A DNA stretch of 64,000 nt, taken from positions 1-64,000 of the forward strand of contig NZ_NNBK01000024.1 in NCBI RefSeq assembly GCF_002803075.1. Direction: 5' to 3'. Both the position numbers and the translations under genes were made by a program. Source of the DNA: Streptomyces sp. CB01373 (GTDB lineage: Bacteria; Actinomycetota; Actinomycetes; Streptomycetales; Streptomycetaceae). The notes under the pieces were generated by a model. That model searched no databases, was not told the DNA's origin, and saw only the letters and a program-made list of their open reading frames with translations. Shown one piece after another: positions 51,955 to 62,535 of this stretch. Each line of letters starts with the position of its first letter. Within the stretch, counting starts at the first letter, position 1.

Positions 51955-54900
51955 TCAGCCCGCGACCAGCCGGTCTTCGGCCCCCGGCGGAAACATGCCC
52001 AGCCGGTGGGCCAGTGCCGCCGCCTCTCCGCGGCCCGAAACACCCATTTTAGCCAGGATGTTCGAAACGTGGACGCTGGCCGTCTTCGGCGAGATGAACA
52101 GTTCCTCGGCTATCTGCCGGTTGGTGCGGCCGGCGGACACCAGCCGCAGGACGTCGCGTTCCCGGCCGGTCAGGCCCAGGGACTCGACGGGGTCGGCGGA
52201 AGCGGAGGAGTGCTGCGCGGCGCCGGTCAGGGCGAGGCGGGCGCGCCGGGCCAGCAGGGAGACGGAGTCGGCGAGCGGGCGGGCGCGCAGGTGCTCGGCG
52301 ACGGCGTGCGCCAGGCGCAGCAGCTCGGTGGCCCGGTCCCGCTGGTCCTCGTCGGTGCCGAGCAGGACCTCGGCGAGACGGCAGCGGACGCGGGCGAGAT
52401 CGTAGGGGCGTTCCAGCGTCTCGAAGGCGGCGACGATCCCGGCCCACTCCTCCGGGCAGCCGCGGCCCTCGGCGTGGAGCAGTTCGGCGCGCACCCAGCG
52501 TTCGTACGCCTGCCAGACGGGGACGTTGGTGGTCAGCGACTTGGCGGCGCCGCGGATCAGCTCCAGGGTCCCGGCGCGTCCGGGGCCGGCGACGGGCAGC
52601 CCTGCCGCGCGGGTCTCCATCGTGGCGGCGGTGAGCAGCAGCGGCCAGCCGTAGCGCTGGGTGCCGGGCGGGAAGCCGTCGTCCAGGACGCGCTGGAGTT
52701 CGGCGCGGGCGTCCAGCAGGCGGCCCTCGCCCGCGGCGACCGCGACGGCGATGCGGGCGAGCGGCAGGGCGTGCTGCGGCGCGTTGTCGTAGGCGCCGAA
52801 GTTGTCGAGGGCGTCGGCCAGTTGACCGGAGGCTTCGGTCAGGTCGCCGCGTTCGAGGGCGAGTTCGGCACGGATACGGGCGTGGAAGCCGCGCGGCTTG
52901 GCGCTCTGGCCGACCCGGCGGGACCGGGAGGCGGCCTCGGCGGCCTCCTCCCAACGCCCAAGGGTGAACAGCGACTCGGCGAGGTTGCCCCACACCCAGG
53001 CCTCGCTGTCCAGCAGGCCGAAGCGCCGGGTGAAGGCGATGCCCTGTTCCATGAGCGGCACGGCCTCGCGGGAGCGGCCGACGGACTCCAGCTCGGAGGG
53101 CAGGTTGACGTAGGAGCGGCCGGCGACGGCGGCGATGCAGTCGCCGACCGTGCGCCTGTTGACCTCGTACATCTCGGCGAGACCCGCCTCGACGTCGCCG
53201 GCCTGGACCATGAGGCCGCCCAGGGTGAGCCGCGCGGTCATCTCGATCTCGCAGGCGCCGACCATGCGGGCGTACTCCACGGCCCGTTCGGCGGCGGAGA
53301 GAACGTCGGGGCCCGGCACGTGGACCATGGACCACTGGGCGACGTTGGCCAGCACCTCCGCGTGCACCTCGGACGGCGGCAGCCCGCGCACGAGGTCCTG
53401 CGCGGTGCCCAGTTCCTGCCATCCGTCGCCGTGGGCCTTCGCCTGGACCAGTTTGGAGCGCTGGATCCAGAACCAGGCGGCGCGGAGGGGGTCGTTGTCG
53501 TCCTTCACTAGGCGCAGTGCCCGCTTGATGATCTTCAGGGCGCGGTCCCGCTCCCCGCAGAAGCGGCCCGCGACGGCGGCCTCGGCCATCAGGTCGAGGA
53601 AGGTGAGCGGGGTGGTCGCCGGATCGCCGCCGCAGGGAGGGTAGATCTCGGTGTAGTCGACGGGCCGCAGCCGGGCCCGCACCTCTTCCGGTGCGGCGTC
53701 CCACAGCTCCATCGCCCTTTCCAGCAGCCGCAGTTGCTCGCTGTAGGCGTGGCGTGCGCGGGCCGCGACGGAGGCGTCAAGAACGGCGGGCAGGGCCTTG
53801 GCCGGGTCGTGGGCGTGGTACCAGTAGCTGGCCAGCCGCGTGACCCGCTCGTCGGACGGGACGAGGGTGGGGTCGGCCTCCAGGGCTTCGGCGTAGCGGC
53901 GGTTGAGGCGGGTGCGCTCGCCGGGCAGCAGGTCGTCGCCGACTGCCTCTCGCACCAGGGAGTGCCGGAAGCGGTAGCCGTCCCCGGTCGGGGCGGCGAT
54001 GAGGATGTTGGCGTTCACGGCGCCCCGCAGCGCCTCGATGAGGTCGTCCTCGGCGAGCCGGGCGACGGCCGCGAGCAGCCGGTGCTCGACGGTCGACCCG
54101 CCCTCGGCGGCGATCCTGACGATCCGCTGGGCGGGCTCGGGCAGCGTCTCGACCCGGACGAGCAGCAGGTCGCGCAGGGAGTCGCTGAGACTGGTGCGGC
54201 AGCCCTCGTGAGCGGCGACGGCGAGTTCCTCGACGAAGAAGGCGTTGCCGTCGGAGCGTTCGAAGATCTCGTCGACCTGGACCGGGTCCGGTTCGGTGGC
54301 GAGGATGCCGGCGATCTGCCGGCCCACTTCCTGCCGGGTGAGGCGGGCGAGTTCGAGGCGGCGGACCGCGCGGAGCCGGTCGAGTTCGGCGAGCAACGGC
54401 CGTAGCGGGTGGCGGCGGTGGATGTCGTCGGAGCGGTAGGTGGTCAGGACGACGAGGCGGCCGGTGCGCAGGGTGCGCAGGAGGTAGGCGAGCAGGTGCC
54501 GGGTGGAGGCGTCGGCCCAGTGCAGGTCCTCGAGGGCGACGACGACGGTGTGGTCGGCGGCGACGCGCTCCAGCAGGCGGGCGGTGAGTTCGAAGAGGCG
54601 GGCCATGCCTTCCTCGTCGTGCCGGCCGGTGCCTCGGGCGGGGGCCGGCTCGCCGATTTCCGGCAGCAGCCGGGCGAGTTCCTCCTCCTGTCCGGCCGCC
54701 GCGGCGGCGAGTTCGCCGGGCAGTTCACGGCGCAGGGCGCGCAGGGCGGCGGAGAAGGGGGCGAACGGCAGCCCGTCGGCGCCCATCTCCACACAGCCTC
54801 CGAGTGCCACGACGGCGCCGGCGCGAGCGGCGGCGGCGGCGAACTCCTCGACCAGGCGGGTCTTGCCGACGCCCGCCTCACCGCCGAGCAGCAGGGCCTG

Positions 54901-55008
54901 CGGCTCTCCCCGGGCCGCGCGGGCGAGCGCGTCGTGCAGCGTGCTCAACTCGTCGGCGCGGCCGACGAACACGGGACTGACGGACCTGGTCTCCACATGC
55001 CCGAGCAT
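51955..55008 (-). CDS. Large ATP-binding LuxR-family (LAL) regulator
   Basis: This 1017-aa regulator has an N-terminal AAA/STAND ATPase with Walker A GGEAGVGKT (about residue 42) and a Walker B-type VVVALEDLHWAD. A long helical TPR-like middle and a C-terminal LuxR HTH (LTGRERDVLRLVSAGRTN, IAEELFISPKTASVHV) follow. LAL proteins respond to ligands such as oligosaccharides or metabolites and activate neighbouring or pathway genes. ATG 55008 gives MLGHVETRSVSPVFVGR; ribosome site unclear. The target is not evident. Confidence 0.9.
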   Translation of the reverse strand: MLGHVETRSVSPVFVGRADELSTLHDALARAARGEPQALLLGGEAGVGKTRLVEEFAAAAARAGAVVALGGCVEMGADGLPFAPFSAALRALRRELPGELAAAAAGQEEELARLLPEIGEPAPARGTGRHDEEGMARLFELTARLLERVAADHTVVVALEDLHWADASTRHLLAYLLRTLRTGRLVVLTTYRSDDIHRRHPLRPLLAELDRLRAVRRLELARLTRQEVGRQIAGILATEPDPVQVDEIFERSDGNAFFVEELAVAAHEGCRTSLSDSLRDLLLVRVETLPEPAQRIVRIAAEGGSTVEHRLLAAVARLAEDDLIEALRGAVNANILIAAPTGDGYRFRHSLVREAVGDDLLPGERTRLNRRYAEALEADPTLVPSDERVTRLASYWYHAHDPAKALPAVLDASVAARARHAYSEQLRLLERAMELWDAAPEEVRARLRPVDYTEIYPPCGGDPATTPLTFLDLMAEAAVAGRFCGERDRALKIIKRALRLVKDDNDPLRAAWFWIQRSKLVQAKAHGDGWQELGTAQDLVRGLPPSEVHAEVLANVAQWSMVHVPGPDVLSAAERAVEYARMVGACEIEMTARLTLGGLMVQAGDVEAGLAEMYEVNRRTVGDCIAAVAGRSYVNLPSELESVGRSREAVPLMEQGIAFTRRFGLLDSEAWVWGNLAESLFTLGRWEEAAEAASRSRRVGQSAKPRGFHARIRAELALERGDLTEASGQLADALDNFGAYDNAPQHALPLARIAVAVAAGEGRLLDARAELQRVLDDGFPPGTQRYGWPLLLTAATMETRAAGLPVAGPGRAGTLELIRGAAKSLTTNVPVWQAYERWVRAELLHAEGRGCPEEWAGIVAAFETLERPYDLARVRCRLAEVLLGTDEDQRDRATELLRLAHAVAEHLRARPLADSVSLLARRARLALTGAAQHSSASADPVESLGLTGRERDVLRLVSAGRTNRQIAEELFISPKTASVHVSNILAKMGVSGRGEAAALAHRLGMFPPGAEDRLVAG

Positions 55009-55121
55009 CGCACGCGGGTCCGGCAGCGCGGCACCTGTTTTCCGCACAGCGGGCGGAAGACCCCGGTCCACCCCCGTGGAGCCGGGACCTTCGTGGCCGC
55101 CGGGATCCCGCCGGCCCGCGT

Positions 55122-55307
55122 TCACGCCGCTCGGGTGAACCGGTACCGGTGCGGGCGGTGAGTATGGGGCTCCGTCTCGGCGGTCCGTCCACCGGCCGAG
55201 CGGCGGGCGGCACGGCGGGCGCGCAGGACCTCACGGACCAGGCGGTCATGCTCGGCGATGCGGCCGAGTTCGGCGGAGCGGAGCTGGTGCAGTTCGTAGT
55301 GGAACAC
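55122..55307 (-). CDS. Small basic conserved protein, 61 aa
   Basis: The protein begins VFHYELHQLRSAELGRIAEH and continues with DRLVREVLRARRAARRS. It is a highly charged amphipathic helix with a His/Arg-rich end (PHTHRPHRYRFTRAA). GGGAG lies four to five bases before GTG 55307. From memory, similar 55-65 aa proteins are widespread in streptomycetes and usually unannotated in function. It lies 113 bp upstream of the LAL gene on the same strand. A DNA- or membrane-binding role is only a guess. Confidence 0.68.
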   Translation of the reverse strand: MFHYELHQLRSAELGRIAEHDRLVREVLRARRAARRSAGGRTAETEPHTHRPHRYRFTRAA

Positions 55308-55456
55308 GGTGTCTCCCTGGTGAGCGGTGGTTTCGGCGTCGCTTTCCGCGATGCCTCCACTGTCGTCTCCCAGGGGGTGCGGCCACATCGGGAGAATGCC
55401 GCATCTTCCCCGTGCGGGGCGCCTTAGGCGCGTGTGCGGCGGGCCTCGGCGGGGCC

Positions 55457-55515
55457 GTAAGGCACCGGGTGGGAAGGGTAAGGCGGCCACGACCCGGCCG
55501 GGACCGGCGTAAGGC
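55457..55515. repeat. Three phased GTAAGGC direct repeats
   Basis: GTAAGGC occurs at 55457-55463, 55478-55484 and 55509-55515, start-to-start 21 and 31 bp, close to two and three helical turns. It lies in the 323-bp gap 55308-55630 upstream of the 61-aa gene, which shows no other gene. Confidence 0.5.
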
Positions 55516-55630
55516 GCGGCCGGCGGCGCCCAGGCCGTCCCAGCGGCCCTCGCGTGCGTGCCTCATGCCACTCGGGGCGGGCGCCGACCGCACCGGAGTG
55601 CCACGGCTCCGGGGACGCGGTTCGGCTCCG

Positions 55631-57868
55631 TCACGCAGGGGTGTCGCGTACGTCCTGCCGCGTCTCCTTCGCCAGTTCGCCCACGACGTCCGTGAGCCTC
55701 TCGTGCGCGGCCCGGCACTCGGGCGGCTCGATGCTGATCCGGGGCAGTACGCGGTCGAGCCGGCGCGGCAGCCACCAGTTGGCGCGGCCGAGCAGGTGCA
55801 TCAGGGCGGGCACGAGCAGGGTGCGCAGCACGAAGGCGTCGAGGGCGACGGCGGAGGCGAGCGCGATGCCGAACATGGCGATCACCCTGTCGCCGCTGAG
55901 CACGAAGGCGAGGAAGACCGAGATCATGATGACCGCGGCGGAGTTGATCACCCGGCTGGTCTCGGCGAGGCCGACGCGGACGGCCCGCCGGTTGTCGCCG
56001 GTCTCCAGCCACTCCTCGTACATCCGGCTGACCAGGAAGACCTGGTAGTCCATGGAGAGCCCGAAGAGCACCGAGACCATGATCACGGGCAGGAAGGGTT
56101 CGATCGGTCCCGCCCGGCCGAGGCCGAGGAACTCGCTGCCCCAGCCCCACTGGAAGATCGTGACGACGACGCCGAACGCGGCGGCGACGGCGGCTATGTT
56201 CATCGCGGCGGCCTTCAGCGGGATGCCGAGTGACCGGAAGGCGAGCAGCAGCAGGACGCAGCCGAGGCCGACCACCACGCCGACGAACAGTGGCAGTCTG
56301 CCGATGATCACGCCGGCGAAGTCGTCGTATCCGGCGGTGACCCCTCCGACGTGCAGGTCGAGCGCGGTGCCGGTCTCGGCGCGCGGCAGCACATCGGTGC
56401 GCAGCCGCTGGACGAGGTCGCTGGTGTGCTGGGACTGCGGCGCGGAGTCGGGGACCACGGTCAGATAGGCCACGGTGCCACTGGAGTTGTATGTCGCCGG
56501 AGTCACCGCGGCGACGCCCTCGGTGGCGCGCAGGGTGGTGTCGAGGTTGTCCAGGGCGAGTCTGCCCTCGGCCCCGTCGACCCGGGTCACCAGGGTGAGC
56601 GGCCCGTTGACGCCCGGCCCGAAACCCTCGGCGACGAGGTCGTATGCCTTCCGGGTGGTCGAGGTGCTGGGGTCGTTGCCCTGGTCGGAGGTGCCGAGAC
56701 GGAGGGTGAGCGTGGGCAGTGCCAGCACGGTGATGACGGCGAGGGCCACGACGCCGAGCGCCTTGGGGTGGCGTTCGACGAAGGCCGACCAGCGGGCGGC
56801 GAACCCGGTGGGCACCTCGGGTTCGGGCCCGTGCTCGGCCAGGCGGCGCCGTTCGCGGCGGCTGAGGGCGCGCGGGCCGACGAAGGACAGCAGCGCGGGC
56901 AGCAGGGTCACCGAGGCGGCGACGGTGAGGACGACGGTCAGGGAGGCGGCGACCGCCACGCCGTTGAGGAAGCCCAGTCTGAGGATGAGCATGCCGAGCA
57001 GGGCGATGCACACCGTGGCGCCCGCGAAGACGACGGCGCGTCCGGTGGTGGCGACGGCGTTCGTGACCGCCTCGGTGGGAGTGAGCCCGCGTTTCAGCCC
57101 GCGCCGGTGCCGGGTCACGATGAACAGCGCGTAGTCGATGCCGACGCCGAGTCCGATCAGCATGCCCAGCATGGGCGCGAAGTCGGCGACCGTCATGGCG
57201 TGGCCGAGGAGACCGATGGCGGCGTGCGCGGTGCCCACGCTCAGCAGCGCGCTGGCGATGGGCAGCACGGCCGCGGCGAGCGAGCCGAAGGCGATGAGCA
57301 GCACCCCGGCGGCGACGAGCACGCCGACGATCTCGGCGGTGTGGTCGCCGGAGGCCGCGGTGAGGCTGATCGCGCTGCCGCCGAGTTCCACCTGGAGCCC
57401 GTCGGTGCCGGCCGCCTTGGCCGCTTCGACCACGGCCTCGGCCTGGGGCTTGGTGATGTCCTGGGACGGGCGGGTGAAGGTGACGGTGGCGTACGCGGTG
57501 CGCCCGTCGTGGCTGATCTGGTCGGAGCCCTGGACGCCCTGGTCCGTGTAGGGACTGGTCACGGACGCCACCTGGGGCAGCGCGGCGATCCTGTCCAGGG
57601 TGCGGGTCATCGTCTGCTCGACGTCCGGGGCGCGCACCGTGCCGGACGCGGTGTGCCAGACGACGGTGTCGCTGTCGCCGCCGAGTCCCGGGAAGCCCTC
57701 CTTGAGCAGCTGGGTGGCGCGTCCCGACTCGGTGCCGGGGACCTCGTAGTCGTTGGAGTAGGCGGAGCCGGTGACCGAGGCGGCCGCGGTGATCCCGCCG
57801 AAGGCGAGCAGCCAGAGCAGTACGACGACGAGGCGGTGCCGGACACACCAGCGCGCTAGGGCTGCCAC
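55631..57868 (-). CDS. MMPL/RND family transporter
   Basis: This 745-aa membrane protein has two repeats of one TM plus an extracytoplasmic loop plus five TMs. It shows the MMPL signature GIDYALFIVTRHRRGLKRG in the first half and LSMDYQVFLVSRMYEEWLETG in the second. The paired Asp-Tyr motifs mark the proton path. Relatives export lipids, polyketides or drugs. GTG 57868 has GGGAG eight bases upstream; a longer in-frame start lacks one. It has no adjacent dedicated regulator. The 255 bp upstream (57869-58123) shows no gene. Confidence 0.9.
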   Translation of the reverse strand: MAALARWCVRHRLVVVLLWLLAFGGITAAASVTGSAYSNDYEVPGTESGRATQLLKEGFPGLGGDSDTVVWHTASGTVRAPDVEQTMTRTLDRIAALPQVASVTSPYTDQGVQGSDQISHDGRTAYATVTFTRPSQDITKPQAEAVVEAAKAAGTDGLQVELGGSAISLTAASGDHTAEIVGVLVAAGVLLIAFGSLAAAVLPIASALLSVGTAHAAIGLLGHAMTVADFAPMLGMLIGLGVGIDYALFIVTRHRRGLKRGLTPTEAVTNAVATTGRAVVFAGATVCIALLGMLILRLGFLNGVAVAASLTVVLTVAASVTLLPALLSFVGPRALSRRERRRLAEHGPEPEVPTGFAARWSAFVERHPKALGVVALAVITVLALPTLTLRLGTSDQGNDPSTSTTRKAYDLVAEGFGPGVNGPLTLVTRVDGAEGRLALDNLDTTLRATEGVAAVTPATYNSSGTVAYLTVVPDSAPQSQHTSDLVQRLRTDVLPRAETGTALDLHVGGVTAGYDDFAGVIIGRLPLFVGVVVGLGCVLLLLAFRSLGIPLKAAAMNIAAVAAAFGVVVTIFQWGWGSEFLGLGRAGPIEPFLPVIMVSVLFGLSMDYQVFLVSRMYEEWLETGDNRRAVRVGLAETSRVINSAAVIMISVFLAFVLSGDRVIAMFGIALASAVALDAFVLRTLLVPALMHLLGRANWWLPRRLDRVLPRISIEPPECRAAHERLTDVVGELAKETRQDVRDTPA

Positions 57869-58123
57869 GAACGTGCTCCCAGGGTGATTTGTGGATCTTT
57901 GACCGGGAACAGACGCCCGTGATCGGAACGGCCCGCAAAGAACGCATGAGCAATCTGAAGCCACTCTTGCAGGCGAAAATGATCGTTTAGCCCGTTCGTG
58001 GGACGATTCACATCAGTGCGACCCAATTCACAGGACAATCCGAGGAAGTCTGTCGCCCCGCCGGACGTTCGCCGCACGGCCCCCGCGAATCCACCGCGCG
58101 TCCCCCGCCGGTCCACCGCACGG

Positions 58124-58579
58124 TCAGTCGAGCTTGTCGCCGAGCGCCATCACCATCGTCCCGGCGATCAGCAGCCACAGTGCCCGCCGGGTGCGTCCCC
58201 GGGCGCCGATGAGGGCCGCCACGGCGCAGACGGCGGCGCCCGCGGCGTAGGCGGCCGGGACGAGCGCGGAGGCCGCGGACAGCCGCAGCAGCGAGGCGGC
58301 AAGTCCGGCGAGCGTCAGCAGTGCCCCGGTCCCGGCAGCGGTCCACCGGGCACGGCGCGCGACCTCAGCCGGGTCCTCCAGCTCGTCCTCGTCCTCGGCG
58401 TCGTCGTCGCTCCCGGCACCGTCTCCGCCGGCGGCCCCGGCGCCGTCCTCGTCCACCGCACCGCCCTCGCCCACGTCGACGTCGACATCGCCCTCGGGGT
58501 GGTCCTGCGGTCCGGGCGCCTCGATGTCGTCGTCCCCGGATATCTCGGGGTGCGTTTTGGAATCGGCGCGTCCACTCAT
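58124..58579 (-). CDS. Small membrane protein with acidic N-terminus
   Basis: This 151-aa protein has a strongly acidic N-terminal half (runs of Asp, Glu and Gly through EDEDELEDPAEV). Three hydrophobic stretches follow (GTGALLTLAGLAASLL, AASALVPAAYAAGAAVCAV and ALWLLIAGTMVMAL). I do not recognise a family with a known role. ATG 58579 starts MSGRADSK; upstream in-frame codons look like shadow translation. It lies downstream of gatB on the same strand beyond a terminator. Confidence 0.75.
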   Translation of the reverse strand: MSGRADSKTHPEISGDDDIEAPGPQDHPEGDVDVDVGEGGAVDEDGAGAAGGDGAGSDDDAEDEDELEDPAEVARRARWTAAGTGALLTLAGLAASLLRLSAASALVPAAYAAGAAVCAVAALIGARGRTRRALWLLIAGTMVMALGDKLD

Positions 58580-58653
58580 GGCGCGCGAGCGTAGCGCCTC
58601 CGTCCGACGGCACCGACGGGGGGTGGGCCGCGGACCCCGCGCGGGCATGACGC

Positions 58654-58683
58654 GGGGGGTGCACCGGAACCGGTGCACCCCCC
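58654..58683 (-). terminator. Terminator of gat operon
   Basis: A perfect 14-bp stem (GGGGGGTGCACCGG at 58654-58667 with 58670-58683) has a 2-nt loop, 16 bp past the gatB stop. Confidence 0.85.
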
Positions 58684-58699
58684 GAGACGGTTCGCGGGC

Positions 58700-60211
58700 T
58701 CAGCCCTCGACGCCGAGCTTCTCCAGGATCAGCTCCTTGACGCGGGCCGCGTCGGCCTGGCCGCGGGTGGCCTTCATGACCGCGCCGACCAGGGCGCCGG
58801 CCGCGGCCACCTTGCCGCCGCGGATCTTGTCCGCGACGCCCGGGTTGCCGGCGATGGCCTCGTCGACGGCGGCGGTCAGCGCGCCCTCGTCGGAGACCAC
58901 CTTCAGGCCGCGCTTGTCGACGACCTCGTCCGGGGTGCCCTCGCCGGCCAGGACGCCCTCGATGACCTGGCGGGCCAGCTTGTCGTTCAGTTCGCCCCCG
59001 GCGACCAGCTCGGTGACCCGGGCCACCTGCGCCGGCGTGATCGACAGCTCGTCCAGCGCCTTGCCGGACTCGTTGGCGGCACGCGCCAGCTCGCCCATCC
59101 ACCACTTGCGGGCGGAGGCGGCGTCCGCGCCCGCGTCGATCGTGGCGACGATGAGGTCCAGGGCACCGGCGTTGAGGATGGCCTGCATCTCGGTGGCCGA
59201 GACGCCCCACTCCTCGCGGAGCCGGTTGCGGCGCACCAGCGGCAGCTCGGGCAGCGCGGCGCGGATCTCCTCGACCCACTCGCGCGAGGGTGCCACCGGG
59301 ACCAGGTCCGGCTCGGGGAAGTACCGGTAGTCCTCGGCCTCCTCCTTGATGCGGCCGGAGGTCGTGGACCCCGTGTCCTCGTGGAAGTGGCGGGTCTCCT
59401 GGATCACCGTGCCGCCGCCGTTCAGCACGGCGGCGTGGCGCTGGATCTCGAAGCGGGCTGCGCGCTCCACGGACCGCAGCGAGTTGACGTTCTTCGTCTC
59501 GGAGCGGGTGCCGAACTTGTCGGCGTCCTTGGGCATCAGCGACAGGTTGACGTCGCAGCGCATCTGGCCCATCTCCATCCGGGCCTCGGACACGCCGAGG
59601 GCCCGGATGAGCTCGCGCAGCTCGCGGACGTAGGCCTTGGCCACCTCCGGGGCCCGCTCGCCGGCGCCGGTGATCGGCTTGGTGACGATCTCGATCAGCG
59701 GGATGCCGGCGCGGTTGTAGTCAAGGAGCGAGTGGGACGCGCCGTGGATGCGGCCGGTGGCGCCGCCGACGTGCGTCGACTTGCCGGTGTCCTCCTCCAT
59801 GTGGGCGCGCTCGATCTCCACGCGGAAGGTCTCGCCGTCCTCGAGCTGCACGTCGAGGTAGCCGTTGAAGGCGATCGGCTCGTCGTACTGGGAGGTCTGG
59901 AAGTTCTTCGGCATGTCCGGATAGAAGTAGTTCTTCCGGGCGAAGCGGCACCACTCGGCGATCTCGCAGTGCAGCGCGAGGCCGATCTTGATGGCGGACT
60001 CCACGCCGGTCGCGTTGACGACCGGGAGCGCGCCGGGCATGCCGAGGCAGGTCGGGCAGGTCTGGGTGTTCGGCTCGGCGCCGAGCGCGGTCGAGCAGCC
60101 GCAGAACATCTTGGTGGCGGTGCCGAGTTCGACATGGACCTCGAGGCCCATGACGGGGTCGTACGACGCCAGCGCGTCCTCGTACGACACCAGGTCGGTC
60201 GTGGTGGTCAC
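58700..60211 (-). CDS. gatB: Asp/Glu-tRNA amidotransferase subunit B
   Basis: This 503-aa subunit binds misacylated Glu-tRNA(Gln) or Asp-tRNA(Asn) and activates the side chain for amidation. It has GLEVHVELGTATKMFCGC, a zinc-type Cys pair set (CGC and CPTC), and the KNYFYPDMPKNFQTSQYDEP segment. It ends in the C-terminal helical YqeY-like tail (TRGQADAARVKELILEKLG). GTG 60211 is used. It is separated from gatA by an 80-aa gene, 16 bp downstream of it. Confidence 0.95.
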   Translation of the reverse strand: MTTTTDLVSYEDALASYDPVMGLEVHVELGTATKMFCGCSTALGAEPNTQTCPTCLGMPGALPVVNATGVESAIKIGLALHCEIAEWCRFARKNYFYPDMPKNFQTSQYDEPIAFNGYLDVQLEDGETFRVEIERAHMEEDTGKSTHVGGATGRIHGASHSLLDYNRAGIPLIEIVTKPITGAGERAPEVAKAYVRELRELIRALGVSEARMEMGQMRCDVNLSLMPKDADKFGTRSETKNVNSLRSVERAARFEIQRHAAVLNGGGTVIQETRHFHEDTGSTTSGRIKEEAEDYRYFPEPDLVPVAPSREWVEEIRAALPELPLVRRNRLREEWGVSATEMQAILNAGALDLIVATIDAGADAASARKWWMGELARAANESGKALDELSITPAQVARVTELVAGGELNDKLARQVIEGVLAGEGTPDEVVDKRGLKVVSDEGALTAAVDEAIAGNPGVADKIRGGKVAAAGALVGAVMKATRGQADAARVKELILEKLGVEG

Positions 60212-60227
60212 GGTGAAAACTTCCCTC

Positions 60228-60466
60228 TCAGCCCAGCAGGACGTCGTCGTCGCCCAGCCGCTTCAGCTCGCGGTAGAGGATGGCGAGGCCGGTGACGATC
60301 GCGACGGCGGACACGGTGGCGTCGATCAGGCGCAGCGTGTCGTGCTCGGCGCGGGCCTTCTTGATCTGCTTGGCGACACCGACCGCGCCGAACGCGGTGG
60401 TGGCCATGGACAGGTACGTGCCGGACTTGGACTTCTTGAAGCCCTTGGCCTTGGCGAGTGCCTTAC

Positions 60467-60470
<4 letters not shown>
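60228..60470 (-). CDS. 80-aa protein between gatA and gatB, probable membrane
   Basis: This 80-aa protein starts VSKALAKAKGFKKSKSG, basic, then has two hydrophobic segments (YLSMATTAFGAVGVAKQI and LIDATVSAVAIVTGLAILY), ending RELKRLGDDDVLLG. GAGGAGG, inside the end of gatA, precedes GTG 60470, and the first four bases overlap the gatA stop. So it is translationally coupled inside an essential operon. From memory S. coelicolor has the same gene (SCO5500). The function is unknown. Confidence 0.85.
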
Positions 60471-61969
<1,499 letters not shown>

Positions 61970-61974
61970 GGCTC

Positions 61975-62271
61975 TCACTCCTCACCCAGGATCTGCGGCA
62001 CCTTGAAACGCTGCTGCTCCTGGGCCGGGGCGCCGGAGAGCGCCTGCTCGGAGGTGAGCGACGGACGGACCTCGTCCGCGCGCATGACGTTGGTCAGCGG
62101 CAGCGGGTGGGAGGTCGGCGGTACGTCTTGGTCGGCGACCTCGCTGACGCGGGCCACCGCGCCGATGATGTCGTCGAGCTGTCCCGCGAGGTGGTCTAGT
62201 TCCTCGGGCTTCAGCTCCAGACGCGCCAGCCGGGCGAGGTGGGCGACCTCCTCGCGCGTGATGCCAGGCAT
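61975..62271 (-). CDS. gatC: Asp/Glu-tRNA amidotransferase subunit C
   Basis: This 98-aa small subunit stabilises GatA and the GatAB interface. It shows ITREEVAHLARLARLELKPE, then HPLPLTNVMRADEV and the C-terminal FKVPQILG. The length is normal. It is the first gat gene in the operon, preceded by 105 bp after a small ORF, which should hold the gat promoter. Confidence 0.94.
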   Translation of the reverse strand: MPGITREEVAHLARLARLELKPEELDHLAGQLDDIIGAVARVSEVADQDVPPTSHPLPLTNVMRADEVRPSLTSEQALSGAPAQEQQRFKVPQILGEE

Positions 62272-62376
62272 GCAGCGATCCTCTGGGGTGAGTGTGTGTG
62301 CTTTGGCTCAATCCTATGGGGCGGGGCGGGGTGGCCGTGAAACGGTTTCCCGGACGGCGCCGCGCGGGGCCGGCGT

Positions 62377-62535
62377 TCAGCGCCGCGCGTCCCCGGCGCG
62401 GCTGCTCAGGGAGTGGCTGTCGTGCGGGTCCCGCGCCTCCGGCAGGCTCTCCGGGGCGGCCGCGCCCGGGCGGCCGCGCAGGAGGTGGCGGAAGTCCGCG
62501 AAGCGCTCGGCGCCCGGGGTGACAGGGGTCGTCAC
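62377..62535 (-). CDS. Possible 52-aa ORF coupled to GGDEF-EAL gene
   Basis: GTG 62535 overlaps the stop codon of the GGDEF-EAL gene (GTGA) and opens a 52-codon ORF. It begins VTTPVTPGAERFADFRHLL and is Arg/Ser-rich at the end. The overlap is typical of coupled genes, but the ORF has no homologue that I recognise and could be chance in a GC-rich genome. Confidence 0.4.
   Translation of the reverse strand: MTTPVTPGAERFADFRHLLRGRPGAAAPESLPEARDPHDSHSLSSRAGDARR

Noticed and set aside
57890..57940. Two GGAAC direct repeats upstream of the MMPL gene as a promoter or operator
   Set aside because: The repeats are only five bases, expected by chance in this composition, and no further symmetry is visible.
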